A stretch of 64,000 nucleotides of DNA from Corynebacterium sp. p3-SID1241 (GTDB lineage: Bacteria > Actinomycetota > Actinomycetes > Mycobacteriales > Mycobacteriaceae): contig JALXWS010000003.1 in the NCBI GenBank assembly GCA_025144025.1, forward strand, positions 1 to 64,000, read 5' to 3'. The position numbers and the translations under genes were made by a program. A model generated the notes under the pieces. It saw only the letters and a program-made list of their open reading frames with translations, ran no database searches and was not told the DNA's origin. Shown here piece by piece: positions 15,175-25,464 of the stretch (position 1 is the stretch's first letter; each line of letters starts with the position of its first letter).

Positions 15175-16963
15175 AGGCTTGGGGCCCTTCCTCTCCACCG
15201 AATAGATCTGCCTCGTCAACATCGCGGATAACGGGTTTGCCTAATGCATATTCCACGATATTTAGGAACCGATGACGGCGATCCGCTAAGAACTCTCGCG
15301 GTTGAGACGCACGCAGGTAGTCCAAGTTCATCTCGTGGGAGGCAAGAACCTCGTCAAATTCGGCGTCTTCCATGATGGACTTTGACTGCACGCGGGGTAG
15401 GTATCGGTTGGGCGCAAAACCGTCAAGAACCACCTCAGTCCGCTTGCCCATCGGGGTGTAATTCATCACGGATTCTGCCAAGACACGATCTACCCCGTGG
15501 CGCTTACACCAATTCAATGGGAATACAGGGAAAAAGCCTGGCTTTAGCTCCTCAAACGTATTCCTATTAAAGGCTTTTCCTGTACGCCAATCCTTAGCAC
15601 CACGAGCCATCAAGAGGGCGTATAAGCCGTGCCATACACCGTCCTTTTCATCTACCGAGAGCAAACGGGACTCGCGGAAGCTGGCATCTGCAACGGTCTT
15701 TGGAACCTCATCTGTTGCACCGGCCACCCATTCGGTGACCTCATCGACGTCGCGGGCAGCCCGCAACCGCACGGCTGAAGAGCCGTAGAGCTCGCCAAAG
15801 ACACCGCACCAGAACCATTGGTTGATACGGTCCCACGACTGCTGGGTAGACAGTACTCCACTGCGCTTAGCAAGGCGGGCTATAATTACCGCCAAAGGAA
15901 CAATCTGCTCATTAAATGGAACCTGGTCAGTGCTGAGAATGCAACGCTGAGCCAAGAATTCAGAGACCTCACGGAAAGTAATACGCAGGTCGTTTGCCGC
16001 TGACTTGTACTCCGACAAGGAAAGCTTCAAAATATCCTCCCGCTGGCCCCCGGCGTAGCCCTTTTCACCGGATACAAGCAGCGATACCGCCGAGAGGAAC
16101 TCGGTGCGCCCAATTCCGTCTAGAGCCGGGGACTTCCGTAGGTCCCTTTCCACATCTTGCCAGTCAGCGGCTAGATGGAAGTTGGGATCCTCTGAGGCAA
16201 AGACCGCGGTCAACAAGTCGAATACGTCCATTTGCAAGCCTGCCGAGTTTGCTTGCGCGAAAATCGAGCCGATGCCTGCCCGCTCCGTCTCGCGGGAAAG
16301 GCGAATCATTGGCAGGTCATAGCCAGACAATGGCCGAACGATCCGATTATTAAACGCCGCGAGTTCTGAACTGTACTCCTGCTTGGTGGCTGCAAGCTCG
16401 AAGAGTCTACTGACGCCATCTTCGCTCAATAGCGAAGATACTGGGATGCACATATGCTCTAGCGCATCTTCGCGGGAGAGAATGTCTCCCTCAATCGCCG
16501 GCGCAAAGTGCGATCGAATCTTGCCGTCTTGGTTAACCGCAAAGATGGCGTCATCCGGCATGAGTTCTCCGCGCACTGCAGCGCGGATATCAATAAAGAA
16601 ACGACGGTGAATCTTCTTTTTACGGAAGTCAGTAGTATCGACGAAACCGTCGCCATTAAAGCAGTGATACAAGGTGGTCAGACGCTGTTGCCCGTCCAAA
16701 AGGAGCAATCCCGGATCGACGCCAGTATCCGGTGCACCCGCGAGGGCACGGGGCCGAAAGCGCATCTTTTCGTTTCGGGTATCCAATGCCATGAGCGCAC
16801 CGATAGGATAACCGCGCAATACAGAAACGATGAGAGAACGAATACGGTCCTCATCCCAGGCGTAGCTGCGCTGGAAATCCGGGAGCTGGATGTCCCCACG
16901 ATCAATTCGTGCGAAGAGGTCTTTGAGATCATAACTTGGCACCGTAAAACCCATGCCATACAT
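15164..16963 (-). CDS. DUF262 domain protein (GmrSD-like), C-terminal nuclease motif degenerate
   Basis: A 599-residue protein (ATG at 16954 is an alternative start). The N-terminal DUF262 domain, a ParB/Srx-like NTPase fold seen in GmrS and related restriction or antiphage proteins, shows LPDFQRSYAWDEDRIRSLI (about 27-45), GYPIGALMALDT and the signature LLLLDGQQRLTTLYH (about 86-100). The C-terminus (about 474-528) aligns by eye with the DUF1524 HNH-like region of such proteins: the FPLNWCKRHGVDR and NYTP...APNRYLP landmarks are present. However, the catalytic HHxFP segment reads GFFPVFP, with no His. It may therefore be non-nucleolytic. It lies between ilvC and serA with an overlapping lipoprotein gene. 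Confidence 0.8.
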   Translation of the reverse strand: MYGMGFTVPSYDLKDLFARIDRGDIQLPDFQRSYAWDEDRIRSLIVSVLRGYPIGALMALDTRNEKMRFRPRALAGAPDTGVDPGLLLLDGQQRLTTLYHCFNGDGFVDTTDFRKKKIHRRFFIDIRAAVRGELMPDDAIFAVNQDGKIRSHFAPAIEGDILSREDALEHMCIPVSSLLSEDGVSRLFELAATKQEYSSELAAFNNRIVRPLSGYDLPMIRLSRETERAGIGSIFAQANSAGLQMDVFDLLTAVFASEDPNFHLAADWQDVERDLRKSPALDGIGRTEFLSAVSLLVSGEKGYAGGQREDILKLSLSEYKSAANDLRITFREVSEFLAQRCILSTDQVPFNEQIVPLAVIIARLAKRSGVLSTQQSWDRINQWFWCGVFGELYGSSAVRLRAARDVDEVTEWVAGATDEVPKTVADASFRESRLLSVDEKDGVWHGLYALLMARGAKDWRTGKAFNRNTFEELKPGFFPVFPLNWCKRHGVDRVLAESVMNYTPMGKRTEVVLDGFAPNRYLPRVQSKSIMEDAEFDEVLASHEMNLDYLRASQPREFLADRRHRFLNIVEYALGKPVIRDVDEADLFGGEEGPQAFDR

Positions 16964-17004
16964 CCTACTCCCTAGGATCTATTTTTACCTGACTCAAATA
17001 CAGC

Positions 17005-17036
17005 AAAACCCACGGTGAACACGCTTGTTCATCGTG
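17005..17036 (-). terminator. Probable terminator of the ilvBNC operon
   Basis: An inverted repeat, CACGGTGAAC / GTTCATCGTG (10 bp with one mismatch or wobble), with a 6-base loop. On the minus strand it is followed by GGTTTTGC. It lies 31 bp past the ilvC stop. Confidence 0.65.
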
Positions 17037-17066
17037 AGTTAGTGCTAGGTACGCGGCCGAAAGCTA

Positions 17067-18113
<1,047 letters not shown>

Positions 18114-18138
18114 TCAATGAATCAACGTCCCACCTAGC

Positions 18139-18152
18139 ACTATACCATTATA
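18139..18152 (-). promoter_or_regulatory. Candidate ilvC promoter (-10 region) in the ilvN-ilvC gap
   Basis: The minus strand of the 99-bp gap carries a consensus TATAAT (18152-18147) and a second TATAGT (18144-18139), about 60 bases before the ilvC ATG. No good -35 box is seen. C. glutamicum is known to make a separate ilvC transcript, so an internal promoter is expected here. Confidence 0.55.
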
Positions 18153-18179
18153 CGAGACACAGTGCCCATATAGTGGGAT

Positions 18180-18698
18180 TCAATTTCGCGGGGGTGCCAT
18201 CGCTTTGGGACCACGCCCCAAGGCCACGTCACCAGACTGCACCAGCTCGAGCACACCGAATGGCTCCAGGACATCGAGAAGCGCCGCCAGCTTTCCCGGG
18301 GTACCGGTAGCCTCTACCACCACGGATTCTTGTGCCACGTCTACCACGCGGGCACGGAAGATATTAACGGCATCGACCACCTGCGGCCGGTTGGCGTTAT
18401 TCGCAGCCACCTTGACCAGCATCAGGGCTCGCGCCACGGTCGAGTCCGCTTCGAGCTCCACCACCTTGATGACCGGAACAATCTTATTAAGCTGCTTGGT
18501 TACCTGCTCCATAATCCTTTCGGAAGCATCGACCACTATGGTCAGCCGGTTAATCCCTGGATTTTCCGTTTGGGCAGAAACCAGCGAAATGATGCTGTAT
18601 CCACGCCGAGAAAACATGCCCGTCACGCGCGACAAAAGTCCCTCTACGTCTTCTACCAGGACCGACAGAGTATGCCGGGAAACGTCACTGGGTGCCAT
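18180..18698 (-). CDS. ilvN: Acetolactate synthase small (regulatory) subunit
   Basis: A 172-residue regulatory subunit that binds IlvB and gives valine feedback control. The N-terminal ACT domain shows HTLSVLVEDVEGLLSRVTGMFSRRGYSI, followed by the INRLTIVVDA strand. The C-terminal half (VVDAVNIFRARVVDV, VEATGTPGKLAALLDVLEPFGVLELVQSG) is the usual ALS_ss_C domain. Its AGGAGGT ribosome site lies at the very end of ilvB, and the gap between the genes is 2 bp, so translation is coupled. Confidence 0.96.
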   Translation of the reverse strand: MAPSDVSRHTLSVLVEDVEGLLSRVTGMFSRRGYSIISLVSAQTENPGINRLTIVVDASERIMEQVTKQLNKIVPVIKVVELEADSTVARALMLVKVAANNANRPQVVDAVNIFRARVVDVAQESVVVEATGTPGKLAALLDVLEPFGVLELVQSGDVALGRGPKAMAPPRN

Positions 18699-18700
18699 GC

Positions 18701-20551
18701 CTATACCTCCTGGATAGTCTCGTCGATATCGGCAGGAGCTTCTGCTGCCGATTCATTGTCAGCAAAAAGCGGGCGCAAGCCACGGGCATATTGAATTTCT
18801 TCGTTAGACGCCCCACCGCCAATCATTGGCCAGACCTGGGCATCCTCGCCCACGATGAAGTCAATAACCACTGGGCGGTCGTTGATCTCGCGGGCGCGCT
18901 CGATCGCCGGCACCACTTCATCTTCGCTCGTGACTCGGATAGCCTCGCACCCCAGCGCCTCTGCCAGGCGGACAAAGTCGGGGGTATATACATCTCGTTC
19001 ACGCAGTTTGGTATGCGAGTAGTGCTCATTGAAAAACAGCGTCTGCCACTGGCGGACCATACCCAGGTTGCCATTATTGATGACGGCAACCTTTAAGGGG
19101 AATCCTTCCAAGGCCGCCGTAGTCAACTCTTGGTTGGTCATCTGAAAGCAGCCATCGCCGTCAATAGCCCAGACTTCCTTGTCCGGACAAGCCGCCTTGG
19201 CCCCTAGAGCCGCCGGCACGGCGTAACCCATGGTGCCGGCACCGCCGGAGTTGATCCAGGAACGTGGCTGCTCAAAGTCAATAAATTGTGCCGACCACAT
19301 CTGGTGCTGCCCTACACCAGCACAGTAGATAGCATCGGGCCCGACGGTTTTGCTGAGTTTCTCTAGGACAAACTGGGGATTGAGCTGTCCGTCTGGAGTT
19401 GGCTCATAACCACGAGGGAAACGCTCTTTGAGGCCGTCAAGATATCTACGCCATGGACCCGCCTGCAGAGGTTCTACGGCGGAGTTCTTGCGGTATTCCT
19501 TCAGTAGGCCGGTCAATACGTTGCGCGCATCACCCACGATTGGCACTGCTACCTCACGAATCTTGCCGATTTCGGCTGGATCAATATCTGCATGAATTAC
19601 CTGGGCTTCAGGGGCAAAGGTGTCAGTATCACCGGTGACACGATCGTCAAAGCGAGCCCCGATTGCAATGAGCAAGTCCGCACGCTGCATGGCCGCCACC
19701 GCCGGAACGGTTCCATGCATCCCCGGCATACCCATGTGAAGTGGATGGGAATCCGGAAAGGAGCCTAATGCCATCAGCGTGGTTACCACTGGAATGCCAG
19801 CGTATTCTGCAAACTCGCGCAATTCCTCGGCCGCATCGGCCTTAATGACACCGCCGCCTGCATAAATAACCGGCTTTTTCGCCTGCGCGATAAGCTCTAC
19901 CGCCTGAGCAATCTGCCGATGATGCGGTTTAGTTGTTGGCTTATATCCTGGCAGGTCAAACTTGGCTGGGTAGGAATACTCCAACTCCCCATTTTGGACA
20001 TCTTTGGGAATATCCACCAGAACCGGCCCCGGCCGCCCAGAGGAAGCCAAGTGGAATGCCGCGGTGATAGCAGCGGGGATCTGGCTAGGCTCTGTCACGA
20101 TGTAATTGTGCTTTGTAATGGGCATCGTCACACCACGGATATCCGCCTCTTGGAAAGCGTCGGTACCCAAAAGGTTGCTGCCCACCTGCCCGGTGATCGC
20201 GACGATGGGAACGGAGTCCAAATTGGCGTCGGCAAGCGCTGTCACTAAGTTGGTCGCGCCCGGCCCAGAGGTAGCGATACACACACCTACCTTGCCGGAA
20301 GCTTGGGCATATCCTTCAGCAGCATGGCCAGCCCCTTGCTCATGGCGGGTGAGCACATGGCGCAGTTTGGTCGAGGTATGCAGTGCGTCATAGAGAGGAA
20401 GCACGGCACCGCCTGGAATACCGAAGACAAGCTCGGTTCCCAGATCTTCAAGAGTTCGGACAATGGCGTGAGCGCCACTCATCCGCTCGGGAGCGCGGGC
20501 ACGTGAGGCCGCGGCCACCGAAGCGGGCGTGGGCGAAGTTGTCGTAACCAC
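18701..20551 (-). CDS. ilvB: Acetolactate synthase large (catalytic) subunit
   Basis: The TPP- and FAD-dependent catalytic subunit of acetohydroxyacid synthase, the first shared step of Ile/Val/Leu synthesis. The 616 residues include the catalytic Glu in [22 protein letters not shown]-region motifs around [12 protein letters not shown] and [10 protein letters not shown], and the TPP/Mg motif from GDG to NN ([14 protein letters not shown]...[12 protein letters not shown]). It starts at GTG 20551 with AAGGAG 10-11 bases upstream. A leader peptide and attenuator (20621-20740) precede it. It is the first gene of ilvBNC. Confidence 0.96.
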   Translation of the reverse strand: MVTTTSPTPASVAAASRARAPERMSGAHAIVRTLEDLGTELVFGIPGGAVLPLYDALHTSTKLRHVLTRHEQGAGHAAEGYAQASGKVGVCIATSGPGATNLVTALADANLDSVPIVAITGQVGSNLLGTDAFQEADIRGVTMPITKHNYIVTEPSQIPAAITAAFHLASSGRPGPVLVDIPKDVQNGELEYSYPAKFDLPGYKPTTKPHHRQIAQAVELIAQAKKPVIYAGGGVIKADAAEELREFAEYAGIPVVTTLMALGSFPDSHPLHMGMPGMHGTVPAVAAMQRADLLIAIGARFDDRVTGDTDTFAPEAQVIHADIDPAEIGKIREVAVPIVGDARNVLTGLLKEYRKNSAVEPLQAGPWRRYLDGLKERFPRGYEPTPDGQLNPQFVLEKLSKTVGPDAIYCAGVGQHQMWSAQFIDFEQPRSWINSGGAGTMGYAVPAALGAKAACPDKEVWAIDGDGCFQMTNQELTTAALEGFPLKVAVINNGNLGMVRQWQTLFFNEHYSHTKLRERDVYTPDFVRLAEALGCEAIRVTSEDEVVPAIERAREINDRPVVIDFIVGEDAQVWPMIGGGASNEEIQYARGLRPLFADNESAAEAPADIDETIQEV

Positions 20552-20620
20552 GGTTAATGTGCTCCTTGGATTGGTCTAATACAGGGTCTGATCATCATCG
20601 GAAACGTCTCCAGATATGAA

Positions 20621-20654
20621 TAAAGCCCCCGCCGGCTGTTATGTCTGCGGGGGC
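20621..20654 (-). terminator. ilvB attenuator (Rho-independent terminator in the leader)
   Basis: On the minus strand, GCCCCCGC (20654-20647) pairs with GCGGGGGC (20632-20625) and is followed by TTTATT. It lies 30 bp after the leader peptide stop and 70 bp before the ilvB GTG, the standard place for an attenuator. A second hairpin, CGCGGT / ACCGCG (20694-20679), overlaps the leader stop codon and could act as a pause or alternative structure. Confidence 0.82.
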
Positions 20655-20683
20655 GAAAAGCGTCGACGTCATGGGCGTCGCGG

Positions 20684-20731
20684 TCACCACCGCGTTGGTA
20701 CTACCTGAAGTCGAATAATGATCATGGGCAT
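20684..20731 (-). CDS. ilvB leader peptide MPMIIIRLQVVPTRW
   Basis: A 15-codon open frame (13 codons if the second ATG at 20725 is used) with three Ile, one Leu and two Val in a row or nearly so. These are the end products of the downstream operon. It closely resembles the C. glutamicum ilvB leader (MTIIRLVVVTARRLP, from memory). There is no ribosome-binding site. A TATAGT -10 box at 20738-20733 would put the transcript start at or next to the second ATG, so the peptide is probably translated from a leaderless mRNA. Ribosome stalling at Ile/Leu/Val codons would control the terminator at 20621-20654. The rest of the ilvB to PH-gene gap (20741-20857) shows no further gene. Confidence 0.82.
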   Translation of the reverse strand: MPMIIIRLQVVPTRW

Positions 20732-20857
20732 GACTATACACTGATAGGTATTACACTCGTGGAGATTACCCCCTTTTGGGATACTCTTCCCACTAGATGA
20801 GACACGCCTGAAAATAGGTTCGACCCTGCCCACCCCAGTGAATTAGGCTTGCAAACT

Positions 20858-21400
20858 ATGACTCCACCACCAAAGGACACCCAACCTCATCAGTCCACCA
20901 CCCAGGCAGAGGTTTTCAAGCCATCCCGTGACCACATCTTGGGCATCCTCATCCTGTCCGCCATTGCTCTACTAAGCATCGGATGGGCCCCCAAATACCT
21001 CGCATGGCTGTTCATTATCCCCATCCTCGGATTGTGGTGGGTCATAAAATCCCGCACCAAAGTCTCCGAATCTGGAATCGCTATCTCTTACGCATTCCGG
21101 AAAAATATCCAGATCGCATGGGACGATTTTGCCGGAATCGGCTTCCAACGCGCCCGCGCCTTCGCCCGCACCAAGGCCGGCGCGGAGCACAACCTGCCCG
21201 GTGTTACCTTTAACTCGCTCCCGCGCCTTTCGGAGGCCTCCCGCGGCCGCATCCCTGACGCCCTTACCCAGGGCCGTGAAGCGGCAGACGACAAGGTGGT
21301 AATTGTCCACCGTGACGGACAACAAGTCCTCCTCAGCAAAGAAGAGTATGAGGACTACCTCGAGCGCCACCCCGAGCTCAAGCCTTCGGCCGAAAACTAA
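20858..21400 (+). CDS. PH-domain membrane protein (CFP-6 / low-molecular-weight antigen 6-like)
   Basis: A 180-residue protein. Two adjacent hydrophobic helices (about 30-46 and 50-67) precede a bacterial PH (bPH) domain beginning near SRTKVSESGIAISYAFRKNIQIAWDDFAGIGF and running through VVIVHRDGQQVLLSKEEYEDYLE. This architecture matches the actinobacterial CFP-6 family. The ATG at 20858 was chosen; a TTG three codons upstream is also open. It is divergent from ilvBNC and is followed 52 bp later by ilvD. Function is unknown in the family; the topology suggests a cytoplasmic PH domain tethered to the membrane. Confidence 0.8.
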   Translation: MTPPPKDTQPHQSTTQAEVFKPSRDHILGILILSAIALLSIGWAPKYLAWLFIIPILGLWWVIKSRTKVSESGIAISYAFRKNIQIAWDDFAGIGFQRARAFARTKAGAEHNLPGVTFNSLPRLSEASRGRIPDALTQGREAADDKVVIVHRDGQQVLLSKEEYEDYLERHPELKPSAEN

Positions 21401-21452
21401 ATACGCCGCCTACACTCCCCCCACATCCTTGAAGGAATGGTGACTGAAAACC

Positions 21453-23306
21453 ATGTTCCCGCTGCGTTCAAAAGTAACTACCGTCGGCCGCCAAGCCTCT
21501 GGAGCCCGCGCCCTCTGGCGGGCCACCGGCACCAAAGAAAATGACTTTGGCAAGCCGATCGTCGCCATCGCTAACTCCTATACGCAGTTCGTCCCCGGCC
21601 ACGTGCACCTGAAAAACGTCGGCGATATCGTTGCTAATGCCGTGCGCGAAGCAGGCGGCGTACCCAAGGAATTCAACACCATTGCCGTGGACGATGGCAT
21701 TGCTATGGGGCACAGCGGCATGCTCTACTCGCTACCCTCGCGTGAAATCATCTCTGATTCCATCGAGTACATGGCCAATGCCCATACTGCCGACGCCCTG
21801 GTATGCATTTCCAACTGCGATAAGATCACTCCGGGCATGCTCAACGCAGCTCTGCGGCTGAATATCCCCACCATCTTCGTCTCCGGCGGGCCGATGGAGG
21901 CCGGAAAGGCCGTCGTAGTTGACGGCGTAGCCCATGCCCCCACCGACCTCATCACCGCGATTACCGCCTCTGCTAATGATGAGGTCTCAGATGCGGGCCT
22001 TACTCAGGTGGAAGAATCCGCCTGCCCCACCTGTGGTTCCTGCTCCGGCATGTTTACCGCCAATTCCATGAACTGCCTGACAGAGGCCCTCGGCTTGGCA
22101 CTGCCCGGCAACGGCACCACTTTGGCCACCCACACTGCCCGTCGCGGCCTCTTCGAAAAGGCTGGGGCCACCATCGTGGATATGTGCCGCCGCTACTACG
22201 GCGAAGAAGATGACTCTGTCCTTCCGCGCAACATTGCTACCAAGGAAGCATTCACCAATGCCATGGCGCTTGACATGGCCATGGGTGGCTCGACTAATAC
22301 CATCCTGCACACGCTTGCAGCCGCACAGGAAGGCGAGGTGGATTTCACCCTCGACGATATCAACGACATCTCCTACCGCGTGCCCTGTTTATCCAAGGTA
22401 GCGCCCAATGGCACCTACCACATTGAGGACGTCCACCGCGCCGGCGGCATCCCCGCCATCTTGGGAGAGCTTCGCCGCGCCGGGCACCTGAACTTGAAGG
22501 CGCATACCGCACTATATGACAACGCCGAGCAGTGGCTAGATGACTGGGATATCCGCAACCCTCATGCCACTGATGAGGCCCGCGAGCTTTATCTCGCCGC
22601 CCCCGGCGGCGTGCGCACCACCGAACCATTTTCCCAATCCAACCGCTGGGACGAGCTCGATACTGACGCCGCTAATGGCTGCATTCACGACGCCGATCAT
22701 GCCTTTTCTTCCGACGGCGGCCTGGTTGTCCTGCGCGGAAACCTGGCTCCAGACGGTGCCATCGTGAAGGCAGCGGGCGTCGATGAAGAGCTGTGGACCT
22801 TCTCTGGACCTGCTCGTGTGGTCGAATCCCAGGAAGAGGCCGTATCGATAATCCTGAACAAGGAAGTTCAGCCGGGCGACGTGGTGGTCATTCGCTATGA
22901 AGGCCCGTCCGGCGGCCCTGGCATGCAGGAGATGCTCCACCCAACCTCTTTCCTCAAGGGCGCCGGGTTGGGCAAGGCATGCGCCTTGATTACCGACGGC
23001 CGTTTTTCCGGCGGCACCTCCGGCCTTTCCATCGGCCACATCTCCCCCGAGGCGGCCCACCAGGGCCTTATCGGGCTCATCGAAAATGGCGACACCATCA
23101 CCATCGACATCCACGAGCGCCAACTCACCCTGGATGTGGACGAGGACGTGCTGGAGCGCCGCCGAGCCGCCCAAGAACTGCGCGAGCACCCCTGGACTCC
23201 AGTGAGCCGCAACCGCCCCATCACCAAAGCGCTGCGCGCGTATGCGGCCATGGCAACCTCTGCGGACCGCGGCGCGGTACGCGTGGTTGACGGTTATGTG
23301 AATTAG
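21453..23306 (+). CDS. ilvD: Dihydroxy-acid dehydratase
   Basis: Dehydrates 2,3-dihydroxyisovalerate and dihydroxymethylvalerate to the 2-keto acids of Val and Ile synthesis, with an Fe-S cluster and Mg. The 617 residues fit the family. Cluster ligands appear in the motifs [13 protein letters not shown] and [27 protein letters not shown]; further signatures are [33 protein letters not shown] and the catalytic-Ser region [32 protein letters not shown] site lies upstream of the ATG. It completes the Ile/Val enzymes of the window, on the strand opposite ilvBNC. Confidence 0.97.
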   Translation: MFPLRSKVTTVGRQASGARALWRATGTKENDFGKPIVAIANSYTQFVPGHVHLKNVGDIVANAVREAGGVPKEFNTIAVDDGIAMGHSGMLYSLPSREIISDSIEYMANAHTADALVCISNCDKITPGMLNAALRLNIPTIFVSGGPMEAGKAVVVDGVAHAPTDLITAITASANDEVSDAGLTQVEESACPTCGSCSGMFTANSMNCLTEALGLALPGNGTTLATHTARRGLFEKAGATIVDMCRRYYGEEDDSVLPRNIATKEAFTNAMALDMAMGGSTNTILHTLAAAQEGEVDFTLDDINDISYRVPCLSKVAPNGTYHIEDVHRAGGIPAILGELRRAGHLNLKAHTALYDNAEQWLDDWDIRNPHATDEARELYLAAPGGVRTTEPFSQSNRWDELDTDAANGCIHDADHAFSSDGGLVVLRGNLAPDGAIVKAAGVDEELWTFSGPARVVESQEEAVSIILNKEVQPGDVVVIRYEGPSGGPGMQEMLHPTSFLKGAGLGKACALITDGRFSGGTSGLSIGHISPEAAHQGLIGLIENGDTITIDIHERQLTLDVDEDVLERRRAAQELREHPWTPVSRNRPITKALRAYAAMATSADRGAVRVVDGYVN

Positions 23307-23384
23307 CAGGAGATAGCTGCTAAATTGCTGTGCCTCGGTGGGGTGCGCGCCCGTTTACTTGCAGATCGCATAAAGTGTACTGCG

Positions 23385-24656
23385 ATGAAACTCGCGCGCA
23401 CCCCATTTTTCCGTTTTGCCTTAGCTCTGCTGGGGCTCCTCTGTGGCGCCTGGAAGGTTGTTCAGGACACCCGCATCACGGACTTTCCCATTGACATGGT
23501 GGTCTACCGCGAGGGCGTCAAGGCCTTCCTTGAGCACCGCTCTGTCTACAGCGAACCCATGTTGGCCGGGGATATTGAACTTCCCTTCATTTATCCTCCC
23601 TTTGGCGCGCTCGTCATGGTTCCGCTTACGGCTTTCGATGGCATTGACCACGATATGGCAGGCGACATCATGGTTATTTTCTCGGATGTACTGGTGCTCG
23701 TCTGCCTCTACTTTGTCTTCAAGGCGGTGCTAAAGAAGCCGGATTTTCTCTTGCCAATTACCACCATTACGTGGGCAATTGTATTGCGCTTTGAGCCGGT
23801 TGACCTCAATAACGGCTTTGCACAGATCAACATCGTGGTCATGACACTCGTTATCCTCGACCTCGTTCCGCGCAAGCGCTTCTTGCCCCAAGGTATCTTG
23901 ATCGGCTTGGCCGCCGCTATCAAAATTACCCCACTGGCGATGCTGCTTTACTTCCTCGTGCACAAGGAATGGAAGCAGATTGCCACGGCTTTCCTTTCCG
24001 CAGTCGCTGCCACTCTCCTCGCCGCAGCCTTCCGCTGGGACGCATTCGTAGAGTTCTTCAGCTCTAAATTGCTCGATATGGGTTCTGGCGGCGACTTCGG
24101 CGTGGGCACTGATTACCAGTCCAATAGCTCTATCAAGGGCGCCATTCAGCGCATGTATTCTTCTTCCGAGGCCATGGACGCCAATGGGCTGGCCATCAAC
24201 CTTGCGTGGCTCGCAGCTTCCCTAGTGGTTATTGCCTTTGCTGCGTGGCTTATCAAGCGACTGTGCGAGGAGCATCTGCTTGTCGACGCCCAATTGGTCA
24301 CCGCCCTCACCCTCCTCCTCATCTCCCCTGTTTCCTGGTCACACCACTGGGTCTGGCTCACGCTCATCATCCCGGTCTTTCTCTACCGCGCTTGGACCTG
24401 GCTGCCGTCTGGATGGGCTGCGGGCAGCCTCCTGACCGTCCTTATCGCCTGGGGAGCCATGCTGCTAACCGTCCCTCCCAAATGGTGGTGGGGCGATCAA
24501 GTCGATGTCCACGCCATGGAGCGCTACCAAAAGTTCTGGGTAGATGACTTCGTCTGGCTAACCCTGCTATCCGTCGCGCTTTATGCGGCCGCACTTTACG
24601 CCGCCCGGCGCAACCGCTCTGCACGCTCCGCTACTCCTGCCCCGCTAGCGTCCTAA
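23385..24656 (+). CDS. Glycosyltransferase 87 (DUF2029) family membrane protein, mannosyltransferase-like
   Basis: A 423-residue polytopic protein with about ten hydrophobic segments. The first extracytoplasmic loop has the acidic motif DFPIDMVVYREG and PFIYPPFGALVMVPL, characteristic of GT87 polyprenyl-phosphate-mannose-dependent alpha-mannosyltransferases. Central landmarks are LNNGFAQINIVVMTLVILDL, GLAAAIKITPLAMLLYFL and SPVSWSHHWVW. In Corynebacteriales such enzymes elongate or branch lipomannan and lipoarabinomannan; the exact acceptor is not visible. ATG 23385 is chosen because upstream in-frame codons precede the natural basic n-region. It ends 26 bp inside the convergent regulator gene. 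Confidence 0.82.
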   Translation: MKLARTPFFRFALALLGLLCGAWKVVQDTRITDFPIDMVVYREGVKAFLEHRSVYSEPMLAGDIELPFIYPPFGALVMVPLTAFDGIDHDMAGDIMVIFSDVLVLVCLYFVFKAVLKKPDFLLPITTITWAIVLRFEPVDLNNGFAQINIVVMTLVILDLVPRKRFLPQGILIGLAAAIKITPLAMLLYFLVHKEWKQIATAFLSAVAATLLAAAFRWDAFVEFFSSKLLDMGSGGDFGVGTDYQSNSSIKGAIQRMYSSSEAMDANGLAINLAWLAASLVVIAFAAWLIKRLCEEHLLVDAQLVTALTLLLISPVSWSHHWVWLTLIIPVFLYRAWTWLPSGWAAGSLLTVLIAWGAMLLTVPPKWWWGDQVDVHAMERYQKFWVDDFVWLTLLSVALYAAALYAARRNRSARSATPAPLAS

Positions 24657-24945
24657 GCGCCGAAAGATGCGAGTCGAATGCAGCCTTGCCTTTGGCCGTG
24701 AGCATCACCCATACCGTGTCCTTGCCACGCGAGGATCCATACTCACGAAAACGACTGACATACCCCTCTTTTTCCAGTGCGCTTAGCTGCTTAGACAGCG
24801 TGGCATCGGATTGATTCACCTTGTCCCGAATCGCAGCGAAGCGCATCTCTTTGTTGATGGCGCCTTCCACTGCTCCGGCAGCATTAAGTACCGCGCAAAT
24901 CTTAAACCGGTTGAGCGGGTGAATTACTGGATCAAGCTCACTCAT
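24631..24945 (-). CDS. Winged-helix transcriptional regulator (MarR/PadR-like)
   Basis: A 104-residue one-domain regulator. The recognition region is NQSDATLSKQLSALEKEGYVSR, followed by a wing (RGKDTVWVMLTAKGKAAFDSH). The ATG at 24945 overlaps the stop of the preceding membrane-protein gene by 8 bp; a longer in-frame version would run through that gene. It forms a two-gene unit with the membrane protein, behind a perfect palindrome at 25448-25464 that is a good candidate for its own operator. The effector is unknown. Confidence 0.83.
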   Translation of the reverse strand: MSELDPVIHPLNRFKICAVLNAAGAVEGAINKEMRFAAIRDKVNQSDATLSKQLSALEKEGYVSRFREYGSSRGKDTVWVMLTAKGKAAFDSHLSALRTLAGQE

Positions 24946-25402
24946 CACCGCTCGCCTGCTTGTCGTCTTCACGGTCACGCGTGGACATATCCATTGCTCC
25001 CGAATTGAGAGCCCAAAACACACCCACGCCCCACAGAGTGAATACGATGGCCGCAACTACCATGTACCCTTCGAGAAAGGTCTGGAAAAACGTAGGGGCA
25101 AATAATAGAAAAAATCCGAAATAGTATTTCTTATCCGGCTGCGGCTGGTCAAAAGGATTTTGTCTATAGCCTGCACGTACCTCACGCTTTTTAAAACCAA
25201 CCCAGAGGCCTACTCCCGCGCTAATGATTACGATGCAGAGGAACACCCATGCCGGCGCGCCTTTTCCCCATTGGGTCAAGCTGAACCACAGTACTGCTAG
25301 CGCCGTAGCAAACAAAGCATTAAGCGCGGTCTTCCGGCCAGCGCTCTGGTCCTGCTCCATTTCTTCATTAAATGCCAGTGCCTCGTGCACGCTGTCATCC
25401 AT
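24938..25402 (-). CDS. Hypothetical membrane protein paired with a regulator
   Basis: A 154-residue protein with a charged N-terminal stretch (MDDSVHEALAFNEEMEQDQ) and four hydrophobic segments in two pairs: ALNALFATALAVLWF, VFLCIVIISAGVGLWVGF, YYFGFFLLFAPTFF and MVVAAIVFTLWGVGVFW. A charged tail follows. ATG 25402 is preferred over GTG 25420 because AAAGGGATAGGG gives a proper ribosome site. It is the first gene of the unit with the winged-helix regulator. I recognise no family; regulator-membrane protein pairs of this kind are common in actinobacteria and often respond to envelope stress (inference). Confidence 0.75.
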   Translation of the reverse strand: MDDSVHEALAFNEEMEQDQSAGRKTALNALFATALAVLWFSLTQWGKGAPAWVFLCIVIISAGVGLWVGFKKREVRAGYRQNPFDQPQPDKKYYFGFFLLFAPTFFQTFLEGYMVVAAIVFTLWGVGVFWALNSGAMDMSTRDREDDKQASGDE

Positions 25403-25447
25403 TGTCCCTATCCCTTTCACCCTCGAATTCCGTTGTTTTCCACTTTA

Positions 25448-25464
25448 GAAAGTATCATACTTTC
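25448..25464. promoter_or_regulatory. Perfect palindrome, candidate operator of the winged-helix regulator
   Basis: GAAAGTAT-C-ATACTTTC: 8-bp arms around one base. Its right arm leads into CTTTCC-ctcct-GGAAAG (25460-25476), a second overlapping symmetric element. It lies 46 bp before the membrane-protein ATG at 25402, in the promoter area of the regulator unit. Confidence 0.7.

Noticed and set aside
23309..23330. TAGCAG / CTGCTA hairpin after ilvD
   Set aside because: Six-bp stem with no following T-run; may be chance.
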